A DNA stretch of 64,000 bases from Gordionus sp. m RMFG-2023 (Eukaryota > Nematomorpha > Gordioida > Chordodea > Parachordodidae): NCBI RefSeq assembly GCF_954871325.1, contig NC_088778.1:5985743-6049742 (forward strand), given 5' to 3'. A program made the position numbers and the translations under genes. The notes below the pieces were generated by a model. The model did not search any database and was not told the DNA's origin. It worked only from the letters and a program-made list of their open reading frames with translations. Shown in pieces: positions 1 through 13,104 of this stretch. Position 1 is the first letter of the stretch. Every line of letters begins with the position of its first letter.

Positions 1-2690
1 CGCTAATATCATATTTAATTCCTCATTGAAACAATTTAAAATCGGTTTCTCTACCATCTTTATTTTTAATTTTTCGAAACTTTTCTCCTGTGCTTCTCCC
101 CATTCAAACCTTTTATATTTCTTTAATAAGTCATACAAGGGTGAGGCGATTTCTGCAAAATTTTGAACAAACCGATGATAATAATTCGTTGCTCCTAAAA
201 ACGCCTGTACTTCAGTTTTATTATTTGGGGCTCTCATACTCATTATCTTATCTATATTCTTTGCAATTGGAGTAATTTCATTTCCATTTATAATATGTCC
301 TAAATATTTTATTTTTCTTGCTCCAAAAACACTCTTCTTTATATTAGCTTTTAAACCATTTTCTAATATAATATTTAACACTTTAATTAACCTAGCATTG
401 TGCTCTTCTTCTGTTCTACCAGATATCAAAACATCGTCTAAATAATACATTATTCCCTTTATTCCCTGAAATAACTCCGCCATTGTTCTTTGAAATATTG
501 GAGCCGATACTTTCAAACCAAATGGTAAACGACAAAAAGCAAATAATTCTCTATGCGTTGTGATCGTTAATATCTTACTTGTTCTCTCACTCACCTTTAT
601 TTGCAAGTAAGCATTCGAAAAATCTATCTTTGAAAAAATTGTTGCTCCTCTTAAATTAGCCAGTAATTGCTCTATTCTAGGTAATGGATATCTTTCGTTT
701 ATTGCCCACGGGTTAACTGATACTCTATAGTCTATACACAGTCTTAAACTATTATCCGGTTTTCTTATGAGAACTAACGGTGTTGCCCATACACTATGCA
801 CTATTGGTTTTATAATCCTTCTTTTAACCATTTGTTTAATTCTTTATTTATATCTTCCATCCACGAAAACGGCAATCTTCTTACGTAGCAATATTTAGGT
901 CGATAATTTTGTTCTAATCGTATATCTACTTCAAAATCTTTAAGAGTCCCTAATTCTTCTTTAAAAACCTCCAAGTACTGGTCCAAAATCATACTTATTT
1001 CATGGCTATATTTATTTTCGATAATCTCTTCCTGTTCTACTGTCTTTTTAATTATTTGTTTGTTGATTTCGACGGGTGTTACCTTTAAAGAATTTATATC
1101 TCTTGACATTTTATTCTCGACTCTATATTTAATCAAAAATTCTGGTGTTCGATTTCTAAGTTTATCGAGAACTAATTCTTGTTTATCTTCTATACTAGGT
1201 AACTTAATTTTCTCGAAATCTATTATTTCACTATTTTCATCATTACTTACAGGGATAGTATCGAAAAATTTCCACCAATTGTAAACTGGACCTAACGTTC
1301 TTATATCATACCATCCTAAAATTGGTTCAATCTTCAACGTAGTTATCCACAAATTTATACTTTTATTAACTCCTGGTAACCTTACCCTATAATACCCTAA
1401 AATTTTCACCATGCTACCATCCAATTGTTTGGCTCTTATCTTTTTTGTAATAAATTCTTTCTCTGGCCAAAATCTCATAAAATCCTTTATACTTATCAGA
1501 CTAATTTCTGCTCCTGTATCTAAAAAAAAAACAAATTTCTGCTTCATCCATGTTTATCTTTACTCTATGGCATCTATTCTTCATTAAAAAATTCTCTAAT
1601 TCCATTTTTAGTACGTCTACACAAGTTGCCTTTTTAATTCTATATATTTCAAAATCTCTACTTTTTATTTTTATATCACTTCTATTAATATCGCTTGAAT
1701 TATAATTATCAACGTTAAAACACTTTTTATTATCGCAAAATTTATTGTTCTTATTACAATAATTTTTCTTACTTGCACTAGCATTATCAACATTATCCAA
1801 ATTATCATTATTAAAATTAAAATACTTATTTTTACTACAATTATTAACATTACCAAAATTATTATAATTATCAAATCTATCATTAAAATTAAAATGCTTA
1901 ATTTTACCTGAACTAAAATTAGAAAAACTATTATTACCAAAATTATTATTAAAATTAAAATATTTATTCTTATTTGCTACTAAATTATCAACATTAAAAA
2001 AATTATTAAATTCATTATCAAAATATTTCTTTCTTAGTCATTTGTTACATTTTTCTTGAGTGTTCCATCCTGGCCACCAATATTACATCTCACAATTATA
2101 TTGTTTAATCTACATCTTATAGCTAAATGGCCATTCCTGCCACATCTCGCGCATTTCAAATCCTTTGTTAAATCACAATCACGCGACATATGGCCTGGCT
2201 GACCACAGCTATAGCAACTAATTCGTCTGAAAATATCTGTACTTCTAGAAATGTTTATGTTTCTTTCCTTATTTTCCTCATTTAATATATTTTTTATCTT
2301 ATCTAATTCCTTATTTTCTATTTTTATGTACGATGTATTTCTACCTAAAATTAAACCTAATAAAAATGCAAAATTATTACCGAAATTATTATTGCCATTA
2401 TATTTTCCAACAATAAATTCCTTAAAATAATTTGACTTAGATACATTACAAAGAATTCAAAATAATTTTTATCACAAATAACTTAATGCTGCGGCCAAAA
2501 TTATACAATTGTAATTATTATTATGATTAAAATAAAAGCATAAAAAGGCATTAAAAATAAAAGAAAATATATATATATATATATATATTTATTTTATTTT
2601 TTTTTACCTTAAATTCGCTAGTTCCACAGTATTATTAGAATGAACTTTGGTTTTCTAAAGCCTGATAAATCACTCTAAGGCACCAATGTG
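1..2690 (-). mobile_element. Ty3/Gypsy LTR retrotransposon fossil, truncated by window edge
   Basis: Read on the minus strand from about 2690 down to 1, the order is: a primer-binding-site-like stretch (about 2668-2685, beginning TGGTGCC) just inside a likely LTR edge near 2687; Gag zinc knuckles of CX2CX4HX4C type (about 2100-2230); an Asn-rich low-complexity stretch (about 1640-2040); an aspartic protease with FLDTGAEISLIS (near 1500-1545); and a reverse transcriptase with the YLDD active site (near 440-460) followed by the FLGATNYYHRF connection motif (about 160-190). RNase H and integrase would lie beyond base 1. The PR-RT order and these motifs place it in Ty3/Gypsy. Several reading-frame breaks, chiefly in the gag part, mark it as a fossil, although the PR-RT part is well preserved, suggesting a fairly young copy. 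The far edge of the LTR above 2690 was not found. Confidence 0.9.
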
Positions 2691-2924
2691 GTAAACTGTG
2701 TTACTATTGTTAATTAATGTCGAATTAGTGGGAGAGACTGGAATATCTGTGGAACTAAAATAAATAAATAAATATATAATTATTTAATAATTTAATAATT
2801 TCAATACTAAATTTACTAATTTTACTCTTTATTCCAATTCTATCTAATAAAAATAATAATGATGATGATTATATAAAATCTTTCCATTATATACGATTTT
2901 TTAATAAGCAAATACATTTAAAAT

Positions 2925-3015
2925 TCATAAAATATATTGAAAAATATAATTACATATGAGTATTCATAAAAATATATTGAAAAATATAATTAAATATAAG
3001 TATTCATAAAAATAT
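2925..3015. repeat. Two-copy tandem repeat, about 44 bp
   Basis: A unit containing AATATATTGAAAAATATAAT and GTATTCATAAA appears twice in succession with one or two differences. Apart from this, 2.7-4.2 kb is AT-rich sequence in which I see no gene. Confidence 0.6.
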
Positions 3016-3189
3016 AACAATTATTCTCTATTCAAATTAATATTCAAATATAACAATCTGTAAATTTAAAATAAATTTATTTGTAATATTTGCTAAAAAT
3101 TTACTTTTAGCGCATTTTTATTTAAACCGATAAAATTAGCTAGAAATGCTGAGATAAATTAGTGGTTTTAAAATTGGACCAAAAATGTG

Positions 3190-4860
3190 TAGTATTTACA
3201 ACTTTTTTACATTATATTTTTTATGAACTTGTATTTTGATAAAAGTTTTTTTTTTCTAACAGATGTATTTTAATTTTCGAAAGCGCTAATTGCTTAATAT
3301 TATTACATTGAGAAATTTTACTGATCACTTTTTTGATTTCGTGGATCTTTCATGTTTTACAGGATTTTAAACGAATAAAAAGATGAGAAAAAAAATATCA
3401 TGGAAAATTAATTATGACGATATTCTTAAATTGAAAATATTATAACTGCTACGAAATTCTCTAAAGATATTATTGGTAAGAAATTAAATTCATCTCGTAT
3501 CAAAATTATTCGAAGAAAAATTGTATTTATATCCAAATGTATAAAATAATTATCCCAAATTCCGAATATATAAAAATAGCTAATGGTAAAATAAGATTAA
3601 TAAATATTCCAAAATTGGGAATTGTTTTATCAAAGTAAAATTGTATAATACATATTCCAAAATTGGGAATTATTATTATTAAAATAATTACGAAACAGAA
3701 TATATTCATCAAATTATTCGAAATCGTTTTTCCGAGGGATGACGACATGCTGCTATATTATCCAAAAAATGTAATTTGGAATAAATTAAAATCATATAGG
3801 AAATTAATCGAGTGAGTAAATTCGTTTTACGAAATATGAAAATTCGTGGTGTTAAATTTTATTGTATATTCGCAAATAATATGAATTAAACGACGTCCTC
3901 CTAAGGGCAAAAAAGCGTCATTTCTTATGGGAAATGCGTAACAAAGAAGATTCCAATGGTGTCCTTCTATGGACAGAAAGCCGAATTTCTTAATTCTTAT
4001 TGCCAGTGTAAAGTGATGAGAAAATTACGAAGTTATTTATAATGATATTAGCGGACTTTCTGTCCGAAGACATAAAGTACCAAGTTGGACTTCTGACTTC
4101 ATAAATCACCGCATGTGTCACTGATAATATATTTGGATAATGATGTTCAACAAAGCCATTGAAAAACAAACTAATGCCTCATACTGTAGGATATTATCAC
4201 TACCTATATATTTAAACAATTATGTTCAAACAAGCCACTGGTAGTGTTGTTAAACGGCTCAATTTGAGCTGATTTTTAAAAACGGCTAAGGCTAACAAAA
4301 TATTTTATCCAGAAAATTATTGTCTAAACCTCTAGATTTCGTTAATAGATTTCCCGAACCTTTGTGCCACTTATGAGCAAAATTATTTTTAGGGTTGCAT
4401 AATAATTTTCCTATCAAAATATTGAGTTAGCCGTTTTAAAAAATTGGCTCAAAATGAAGCCGTTTACACTAGCCACTAGGAAGCAACTGATGCTCGAATA
4501 TTTATAGGATTATAATGGCCAACAAAACTTTGCACAAAACATAAGAAAAAGAAAGAAAAAAATAATAAATTATTATAAGTCTATGCGCATTTTTATTATG
4601 TTGTGGCATTCATAAATATAAAAGGCGCTTGATCGGTTAACGATGGGCCAGCATGTTGTATTTATAACTTGCTATACATATATTTTGATAAAATAATTTC
4701 TTTTAACAGATGTATTAATTTCGAAAGAGATGATTGATTATTATTATTATTACATTTTAAAGAATATGTTCGTTGTTTTGTTTTAATTAATTCTAAAAGA
4801 ATGAAAAGAAGGGGAAAAAGAATATAATTGAAAATTAATCATAGGGCATCGCCATCAGTG
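3190..4860. repeat. Diverged direct repeat pair (about 3190-3420 and 4640-4860)
   Basis: Both copies carry, in the same order and orientation, a stretch reading TTTTGATAAAA, then CAGATGTATT, TTTCGAAAG, a TTATTATTACATT-like run, and an AAAAGATGAGAAAAAAAAT / GAAAAAGAATATAATTG ending in GAAAATTAAT. They are about 1.45 kb apart and strongly diverged, so this is an old dispersed repeat family or an old local duplication. The sequence between them contains the hAT-type MITE at 4242-4471. Confidence 0.5.
4242..4471. mobile_element. hAT-type MITE, 230 bp
   Basis: The left end begins TAGTGTTGTTAAACGGCTC and the right end is its inverted partner, ending GCCGTTTACACTA; the inverted arms match imperfectly over about 45 bp. 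The flanks GCCACTGG (4234-4241) and GCCACTAG (4472-4479) agree at 7 of 8 positions, the 8-bp target duplication typical of hAT elements. There is no coding potential, so it is non-autonomous. A similar terminus occurs at 33839-33998 and near 6337. Confidence 0.78.
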
Positions 4861-5639
4861 GCGATTCTCCTAAATTTGAAATAAAATATCTCTCGTTTCT
4901 TTCATGAATTTAACTTTAAAAATATAATTTTGAAAAAAATGTTCCATCCCTATACAACCACGAGTGAGAGAGTCAAGCTAGAAATTGCTGTTATTTTTTT
5001 TATCCTATCAGATAAAGGTCGCATTAATAACTTATGCAGGTAAAATATTATTGAACATGTTGTTTTTCCATTAAAATTCATTCCTCATTTTGTGGCAATG
5101 TTCTTGCAACAATGACTTTGTGAAGATAGATTGGCTAAATTATTTACTATAAAAGCATTCAACTGTAAAATTTTGAGGAATTAATGTTCCAATGCAACAA
5201 AAACCATCAGTGTGAAATTCTCAGATAAGTTCGTGCATGAAATAGATTTTACTGAATTGAAAAAATTAATCGTTTAACTCATTAATCACCAATGTTTCAT
5301 TTTCGAAACATCAACTTTGGCGTCAAATAATTTTTTTGCTTTATAATTTATAAATTAAAAGAATGTGACCTGTCTCACCATATCTTTTTCTTTCTAAAAA
5401 TGCGAATAAAAAAATTTTGAACTCATTTTTGTAAAATTTATAAGCTTTTCAATTTAAAATTTCTTGATTTTTGGTCAAGCGTATAAAAAACTTTAAAAAA
5501 AATTCGATAAAATTTTAATTCAAAAAAATATATATATTCTAGTAACTCATATCCTTAACTAAGGTCCATTAAAATATTAGCCTCGAATTTGTAATGATAT
5601 TTTAAAAAATTTATACGCTCATTTAAAAACAGTTTTAGA

Positions 5640-6342
5640 CGCATTATTATAAATTCGGATGAAATTATTGTATTATTACCAAATAATATAGGAGACGTCA
5701 CAGTGAATAAGAAAACGATCAAGATATATCGTCAGAACAATGAGAATGTTGCGGGAGAAGTTGAGATAAATAGTCAGTATTAGGATAAATAATATACAAC
5801 AATCTTTGAGAATAAAATTTTCCAATATAAAATGGAGATAAAAATAGTGAAAAGCATTTATAATATAATTTCAAAAGAACCAATTCAGTTATAAAATTCT
5901 TTCTGTGATATAAATGTAAAACCCCTTCTAGAATCATTTCGCATGTTTTTAGAAGAAGACATGTATTCACTTATAATAAATCAAACGAAATGATATGATA
6001 ATCAAAAATGAAATAATTATCATTCAATAGGAATATCAAGCTTCCCAAGAAGATTTATATTGGTCTCAAGATGAAGATTTAAGTTCATATTTTATTTTCA
6101 AAAAAAATGTCTAGAAATCGTTCAAGAAATTAATCATATTCACATCTGGCCAACAATTTTGGGGTCGATAAAACTGATAAATTAGGGAAGATTTTTTGGT
6201 CAAAATCTAAAACAATTTGAGATATTCAAAGAAACTTTAAGTTTAGATAAACAAAGGATCCACTATTATGAAAATCAAACTATAAAGATGTACATGCGAG
6301 GGCATAAAATTTGTTATCTTCATCTTGTGGATATAAAGTGTT
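5640..6342 (+). pseudogene. piggyBac-type transposase relic
   Basis: Broken plus-strand frames give in order three blocks recognisable from piggyBac (PGBD-like) transposases. The first is an acidic N-terminal block with DEIIVLLPNNIGDVT and VAGEVEI (about 5652-5760). The second contains EEDMYSLIINQTK (about 5950-5990), matching the family pattern of an acidic stretch before a conserved TN-type motif. The third has DLYWSQDEDL followed, in another frame, by MSRNR and FKKLIIF (about 6040-6150), matching the family's YWS...MSRNRF block. A final region with IHYYENQTIKMYMRGHKI (about 6265-6320) resembles the DDE-domain block ending in QYMPxKPxKxG. Multiple stops and frameshifts show it is dead. I did not find the element's termini or TTAA duplications. 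Confidence 0.72.
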
Positions 6343-6440
6343 GTTAAATAGTCGAGTTCATTCGACTCCGACTTAGAGTCGGTACTCGTTAGTCGATTTA
6401 GTCGACTAATTTAGTTCGCAACTCGAGTCGTGACGAGCTA
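6337..6440. repeat. Palindrome-rich island, likely hAT-like MITE fragment
   Basis: After AGTGTTGTTAAATAG, the same terminal sequence as the MITE at 4242, comes a GC-richer run of overlapping ACTCGAGTCG and CGACTCC/GAGTCG motifs on both strands. It stands out sharply from the AT-rich surroundings. The right end is not clear, and the sequence codes for nothing. Confidence 0.45.
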
Positions 6441-6949
6441 TGAACTAGAGGACGAATATTTTATAATTATCTTTAATTATCTTTAATTAAAAAATTATTT
6501 TTTATTTTCGTTTTTTATAAATAAAATTAAGAATCTGGGAAGGCTGGCCTAGGTAATTTTTTGAATAAGAAGACGTTTCTTTTGTGATAAAAATTTTGAA
6601 TTTTTTTTTATTAAAATTATCTAACAATATAAAATTTAATTATATTTTGTATATGAAATATTAAAATCTAACAGTCATTATTTTAATTATATATTTGTAT
6701 ATGGATGTGATCTCAGCTCAATAAATATTTTAGCATAGTTTCTGTATCCAGATACATTTGTAAGTGGTTTTGGCGGGTGCTCTGATCTATAGATTTGATC
6801 AACCAGATAAACCCATTTGTTTGAGGTCTAGCTTATTTTCTCCATCAAAAATCCTAACAAAAATTATGATAATTCGACCCAACCAAGCAATTTAAGTTTA
6901 ACAACCCATAAAAAAATTTAAAAATTCGGACGTGTGACTTAAATTTGAC

Positions 6950-7400
6950 CTTTAACGATTATGAAAATTGTCACTTTACTATGGTATATCAACTCTTATT
7001 TTTTTATAAGAGAATCTTTATCAAAATAATAAAATTATTATTTGCATCTTAATAAATTTTAACCTATTTGCGTCAAAAATAAATTAAAAAAGTTAAATTA
7101 TAACGATTATTACAATTGTCACTTTTCTATGGTACATCTTTATTGGAATTTTAATTTAACATGTTTACAATTATCTTCATCAAAAAATTTAAAAAAAAAA
7201 AATAATAACGATTATGACAATTATGACAATTGTCACTTTCACTTTGTTATTGAAATTTTAATATTACATCTTAATAATAAAAATTTTAACCAATTTGCCT
7301 CGCAAAAAATCAAAAAAAGTTAAAAAAATAACGATTATGACAATTGTCACTTTTTTATGGTACATCTTCATTGAATTTTTATTTTATTTAACATGCTTAC
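6950..7400. repeat. Four diverged tandem units of about 105-150 bp
   Basis: The phrase AACGATTATGACAATTGTCAC recurs (with small changes) near 6953, 7100, 7206 and 7329. Each time it is followed by a TATGGTA(C/T)ATC or similar phrase, a T-rich stretch and AATAAATTTTAACC-like sequence. ACAATTGT at the core of each unit is palindromic. Confidence 0.65.
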
Positions 7401-7924
7401 TAACCCATTTAGTTCAAAAAAAATCATAAAAATAATAATTTACTATAACATTTAAAGATTACTCACTGAAACTCGGGAAAATTTTTAGTATTTTTTTTTA
7501 AAAATATTTATTTTTTAAAAATATTCAAAAAAATATTAAATATGTTTGGAATATTGGTGAAAATTTTCACAATTCTTTAATTTTACAATCAAAGTGGTGT
7601 ATATTATTTACAAATTTTAAAAAGGTATGTGCTAAATGATGTCACTAAGTTAGGACTATTAAATCAAATACTAGATAATAAATCAATTTATTTGAATAAT
7701 TTTTTTTAAATTTTTTTAATTCTTTATTCTTAAAATGAGAGGAAGATTTTCTTCCATTTCTGGGAAGTTTGCCTTATGATCCCTCCATGAACGCTCATAC
7801 GTTGAGTGTGGGTCGATATATCATTTGGGTCTATCTGCTATGATTGACCGAGTAATGATCATATCCACTTTCATTAAGGTTGTTAGAACTTGTAAAAATA
7901 TTAAATTTTAAGATTTACAATATT

Positions 7925-8050
7925 TAATTTACCTCTTCCATTAATTCTTAAAACCATATCCTGTATTATTCTTATATATCTTTTGGGAACCTTTTTGTAG
8001 CATAGAGCCCACCAAATAAGTTTTCTTTGGATTCTATCGAAGGCCTTTTC
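7925..8050 (-). pseudogene. LINE reverse transcriptase fragment
   Basis: The minus strand from about 8050 reads KAFDRIQRKLIWWALCYKK and then VPKRYIRIIQDM. This matches the conserved RT block EKAFDRVPRxxIWWALRxxGVPxxYIxxIQDMY of RTE/CR1-style non-LTR retrotransposons. Only about 40 residues are recognisable; both sides dissolve into AT-rich sequence, so this is an old fragment. Confidence 0.75.
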
Positions 8051-8129
8051 AAAAAAATAAATTTAAAGAAAATATTTTTTAAAAAAAATAATAATATAAA
8101 AAATTTCCCCGAGTTTCATTACCCATTTA

Positions 8130-8280
8130 AAATATGAAGATCGTTGATCAAAAATATTTTTAGATAAAAAATCTTCAAATATTACGATCTTCCAAAGTGA
8201 TCTTTGAAGATCGTTGCTCAAAATTTAAAAAAATACAAGATCTTCAAATTTTACGATCTTTTGAGCAAATGTATAACTCT
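8130..8280. repeat. Two-unit palindromic repeat around GAAGATCGTTG
   Basis: GAAGATCGTTG(A/C)TCAAAA followed about 40 bp later by its inverse, TTACGATCTTC or TTTTACGATCTTTTGAGC, occurs twice in tandem with a period of about 70 bp. Each unit can fold back on itself. Confidence 0.6.
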
Positions 8281-8289
8281 GCATAAAAT

Positions 8290-9580
8290 TCCCTCTTTTT
8301 ATTCGTTATCAGATAAAATATTGTAAATTTAAGATCAGGAGGTTTCAATAGAAAACGGAATTAAATATCTTAATTTTAAAATTTCTTTTTTTTGGGGGCA
8401 TTAATATATGATCTATATTTATATAAAATTTTCAAAAACATGATTTTTAAAAAAAAAGAAATTTAACCTTCACTGCAAAAGTGGACTATGCAGACCCTAA
8501 TCATTTTAAAAACTTTAGTATTTAAAATTCTCTCGATATTTTTGCCTGAATCTTTTTAGTAGCTTAACATTTTTAGATAAATAAATGCATGCAAAATTAA
8601 TTTTGATTTTCAGTAGCTCAAGAATTATAACTTATAAGGGTTTTGTGCCTTGAGGTCATCCATGTAACTTATTTTCTTGGCATTGTTATATTTAGCATAA
8701 ATATTTTTAATATATAATTTTTATTAATAAAAATTTCTAACGTTCCTCATCTCCTTTATTTTTTTTCAATTCAAACCTCATTTATTATAATCATAATTTT
8801 ATTTCTTCTTATAAATATATTAGGTTTTATTCTTTATTAAATAAAAAAAAAAAAAAACATTTTTGCAATATGGAGCTCATACCATAAAAAGTTCAAATCA
8901 ATTCCTTATAAGATATTTTATTTTGATTATTGGTTTTTAAATTAATAATACAACCATATTTTTACAATTTTGTCATTTGAATTTTTTTAGCTAATCATTT
9001 TAAGAGACTTTGGCCTAAAAATTTTGCAAATTTCTTGCTGTAGCCATATAAAAATATCTTCACAAGCAAATTTTTTTCCCCAATAAGTTAATAAAACAAA
9101 ATCCTATGAATTAAAGGTAAATTAAAAAGAGCCTATTATTTTTTTTTCTAATTTTAAGGACTCACTGATTACCTTATATAATTAACATTAACAAATTTTC
9201 TATAAACATAATTAATTGAGATTTTAAACTTTTTAGGAAACGATACAAAATTAGATGGTAAAATTAATTTAGTGAAAAATTTGTAGATAAGCATGGCCCT
9301 AATTAAAACAAGTTTAATACTAAATATACTATTTACAATAAAATTTTTGTACAAAATGATAATTTAAAATAAAAATAATAGTCTTTAAATATATTGATTT
9401 TATTCTATATTACAACAATTAAATGTAAAAAAATATATTAATGAGCTACAAAATTATAAGCACAAAAATTGTATTTATTATATATACATATACAGGATGC
9501 ATTACATAATCAATCTAAAGAAATATAGAATTTATAATATATTTACAATATTTATGAGTATAAAACATAATTTCATATTG
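8290..9580. other. AT-rich intergenic DNA, no feature seen
   Basis: Long A and T runs with no open frame that resembles a protein. It probably includes the 3' untranslated region and terminator of the minus-strand SR-protein gene, but I see no decisive polyadenylation signal among the many AATAAA-like strings. Confidence 0.5.
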
Positions 9581-9588
9581 AATAAATT

Positions 9589-11044
9589 TTATCGAGAGGG
9601 GGATCTTGAATATGATGAGGCAATAGAAGATTTCTCAGAATCATGTCTAATTTTGTTCCCATTACTGTTATTAACTCCTTCAATATGTTCTCTACTTCCA
9701 CCCCTGGCTTTCGATTTTTTTGGAGATCTTGAATGAGATCTCACTGATGCGGAACTCCTGCTTTTGCTGCGACTTATAGATGCATGAACTGGGCTTTTCC
9801 CAGTTGGTGAATAGCTATGAAATAAAAACAAAAGGGATAGTAAATAAGATAAATTATTAATTATATTATAAATTAAATGAAGTTATTAGTTAACCTTCTT
9901 TTCTTGGATCTCACATCAGAGGGCTTTTCTTCAAAGAGTTTGATTTTGTGACCCATGAACTCGACACCATAATATTTATCGATAGCATACTTCATGTCTT
10001 TAGCAGTCATAAACTCGACAGTCCTAAAGAATTAATTAATTTAAATAGATTGGTACAAAAAATATTACGCATAATCTGATCTAAATTCAATATTCAAGAT
10101 GTCACCACATTTTCTTAGCAAATCTTTGATATCCTATATAATAAAAATTTTTTAATGTATTTATCTAAAGTAAATAATATATTAGTAAATCAGATTTATA
10201 AACTGAAAGATTGAGAAACTGAGCGAGATTGATTGAAATGAAACAAAAAGTTGTTTATTGCAATGCCACAGTTGATTTGATTGTTTTTTTTAAAAAGATT
10301 GTCAGGAAATTGAAATTGTTGTTTTTTTATGAATCAACCAACACGTTTCATTTAACTAGATAAACAATTTTATTTTGCAAGAATTGATTGACTACGTATT
10401 GAATGAATTGTGTTGTTTGGGGTATTGAGAATTGTATTTTGTATATTGAACTAAGGTAATAGAATATTATAAATAAATAATTTCAATAACTCATAGGTTT
10501 ATAAAATGTTTACCAGTTATTTTATTTAAAAAATTTTGCTTACATGTTTAGTAGCACGAGTTGACACGTTTTCTATAACACACCTGAACCCAGAAGGTGA
10601 CGCTTTCGGCCTTTAAACACATAAATAAAATATTAATTTAATTAGGTAATACTTGTCCCCATCATCATAACGCTCTCTTTTATTGGTGTATTCAATTCCT
10701 CTTTCCCTATCTTTCCAAGCGTCTCGACCATGAGGAATACCTTTCGCGTGCTCAATTACAACCCTGTAAAACTCCATTATAAATATATAGCTTAATAATA
10801 TAAAACCGTTCTCCACATAATTCTCTGCCATTTAACTCGAAAACAGCGTCATCTGCGTCTCGAGAATCCTCGAATTCCTATATAATATACAACATTTGTA
10901 ATCATAAATATAAAATATTACCACAAAACCATATCCATTCTTTAACATAATTTCTCTAACACGTCCGTAATTTTTGAGGAATCTCTCGATGTCTCTTTCT
11001 CTAACTCTATAACTCAGCCTTCCAATATAAATGCGAGAATTCAT
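9589..11044 (-). CDS. SR-family splicing factor with two RRMs and an RS tail (SRSF4/5/6, B52-like)
   Basis: Predicted 263-aa nuclear RNA-binding protein that would bind exonic enhancers and steer spliceosome assembly. Minus-strand exons, all phases consistent: 11044-10922, 10877-10807, 10763-10653, 10610-10544, 10133-10069, 10023-9895, 9814-9589. Five of the six introns are 42-80 nt; intron 4 is 410 nt. RRM1 (residues 3-72) has RNP2 IYIGRL and RNP1 NGYGFVEF and ends in GERVVIEHAKG, the hallmark of the SRSF4/5/6 group. RRM2 spans about 110-183. The tail (about 184-263) contains SRSKSRSS, RSHSRSP and SYSRSPSR. Oddity: the SWQDLKD heptad diagnostic of the pseudo-RRM in this family is replaced by TKHDIKD, losing the tryptophan. 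The ATG at 11044 is preceded by no acceptor site. I am confident of the family, less so of the exact orthologue. Confidence 0.93.
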
Positions 11045-13080
11045 TTTTGAATATTAAAATTAAATGGCGATATAATGCAAATTTAATAACAAAGAAGATG
11101 ACTATATAATAAATGGAATATTTATATATTTAAAAAAAAATTATTTATTTTTAAAAAAAATGTAAAAATAACAAGAAACCAATTTATAAATTGATATTTT
11201 TGAAATAAAGGTTTATGTCATGTCATATTATATATATATATATATTAAAATATATCTATTATTAAAAAAATACAAGGAGTTTTTTAAATTAAAGTAGAAT
11301 CAATTAAAAAATTATTTTAATATTTTAATCCTATCAAATTTAAAAACCCTGTATATTTTATATAGTATGATCTGAATATTAAGATATAGATAATTTATAA
11401 TTATTTTAAAGTAAATCATGTTGAGATATAAATTAATATAGTAATACAACTCTTTTTATTCGATTTAATTTTGTAAGATCAGACTTATTCTATTGATTGA
11501 CCCTTTTCTTTTTTAATATAATTATCCCATAAATATTCAAAGAATCTTGCCTTGATAATATTTAAAACTTATAATTATTTCTAAACAGATTTTACCATTT
11601 TACACAAATTATCCTCTTAAATTATTTATTATAAAATTTTCAACCATAATTTTTTATTTCCTTCTAAAAATCCTCATAATTGTGCTATGCTTTTTCCCCA
11701 GTAGATATCCAAATTTTAATTTATTATAATTATTCCTAATGAGAATATTCAATTAGGAAGTTGTCCCCCTCCCCATAATAATCTTATCTAATATTATTTT
11801 GTTTTTTAAACTTAATTTTTGTCTTATCTCTGTTGATATAAAGCAATTATTATTTTCTTAATAATCGCAATTTAAAAAGTTGCAATCCATTCATAGCTGG
11901 CCGATGCGGCATAATAGGTGTTGTATATAAAAAATAATATATATGCATCCCCTTTTGTATATAGTACAAAATAAATGAGATTTACTTTTTGACCGGTCAT
12001 CATTCTTATTGAATTTCAAATCACTCTACAATTTTTTAAGGGCTAAATAAGATTTAGGAATAATAAATTTAAATTCTGCCTTCATGAAATCACGGCCATG
12101 AGTATAAAATTAAAACTTAGTATTGTTTTTAAAAGTTTAATAAATATCCAAAAATGAATCAAAATTTGTAAAGAACTAATATTTAATTAAATCGAGTAGT
12201 TAATAAATTTATGATGTGCATATTTTTAAATATATATTATATGTAAAAATGTAACTTTACAAGGATAAAGAAATTATTTATGTAATATAATCTAACTTAA
12301 ATTTTTCAATAAACAGCAGCATCTATATTACAGAATATTCATTGAAGATAACACCCCCTCCCCTCTAAAAACCTAAACCTAACCCCCCTAAAAAATATTT
12401 AACGCCTTCGTCAGCGATATTCTCATATTATATTTTAGATATTAATCGGGTTCTTAGCTACATTAACAATTCAAATACTATTTATTAATATCACATTTTT
12501 ATAAATTAATTAAATTGTAATATATATATATATATCATGAAATTATTATAAATGATAGTTTTTGGTTCTGTAGTATTTACAAATGTAAACACATAAATGA
12601 AATCAAAGTTTAAAGATATGTTGTATTGTTACATATGTCACCTTTAATTGAATATTATTTTAATAATGTTGAACATATAAAAAAAATATAATGAATATAA
12701 AATAAAAGTGCAGCAAAAAAACTTTCTAAAATTGACTAACTAACTATGGACAAGTAAATTCAACATTTTTTAATAGTTGTATTTTTATAAAAATATTATT
12801 TAAAAAAAAGGAAGTTATAATGTAATACACCCAAATTAATTGAAGTATTATTTTAAAAAATATATTGCCAAAAAAGTATAAATTATATAATTAAGAGATG
12901 AGTTAATCTTTTAGTAGTCAGAGCAAATTCTGTTATAATTTCATCAGTTAAAAATGCATCAAATATATTTTTAATAAAAATTTTAGGAAAATAAATCGGA
13001 TATTATATTCCTCGTTCATATTTTAACAATTTTTAATTTGCTCATAGCTCTTCAATGATATATAGCTATACAATTATATT
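11045..13080. other. AT-rich intergenic DNA, no gene seen
   Basis: This should contain the promoter of the minus-strand SR-protein gene immediately above 11044, but no motif stands out. A C-rich patch near 12350-12400 (CCCCCTCCCCTCTAAAAACC) is the only compositional break. (TA)n runs lie near 11229 and 12522. Confidence 0.5.
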
Positions 13081-13104
13081 CTTTCAAAAGATCACTGTGG
13101 GGAA

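Noticed and set aside
1060-1284. Plus-strand frame opposite the Gypsy protease region
   Set aside because: Antisense shadow of the retroelement.
9497-9736. Plus-strand frame over the SR gene
   Set aside because: Antisense shadow of the last, RS-encoding exon.
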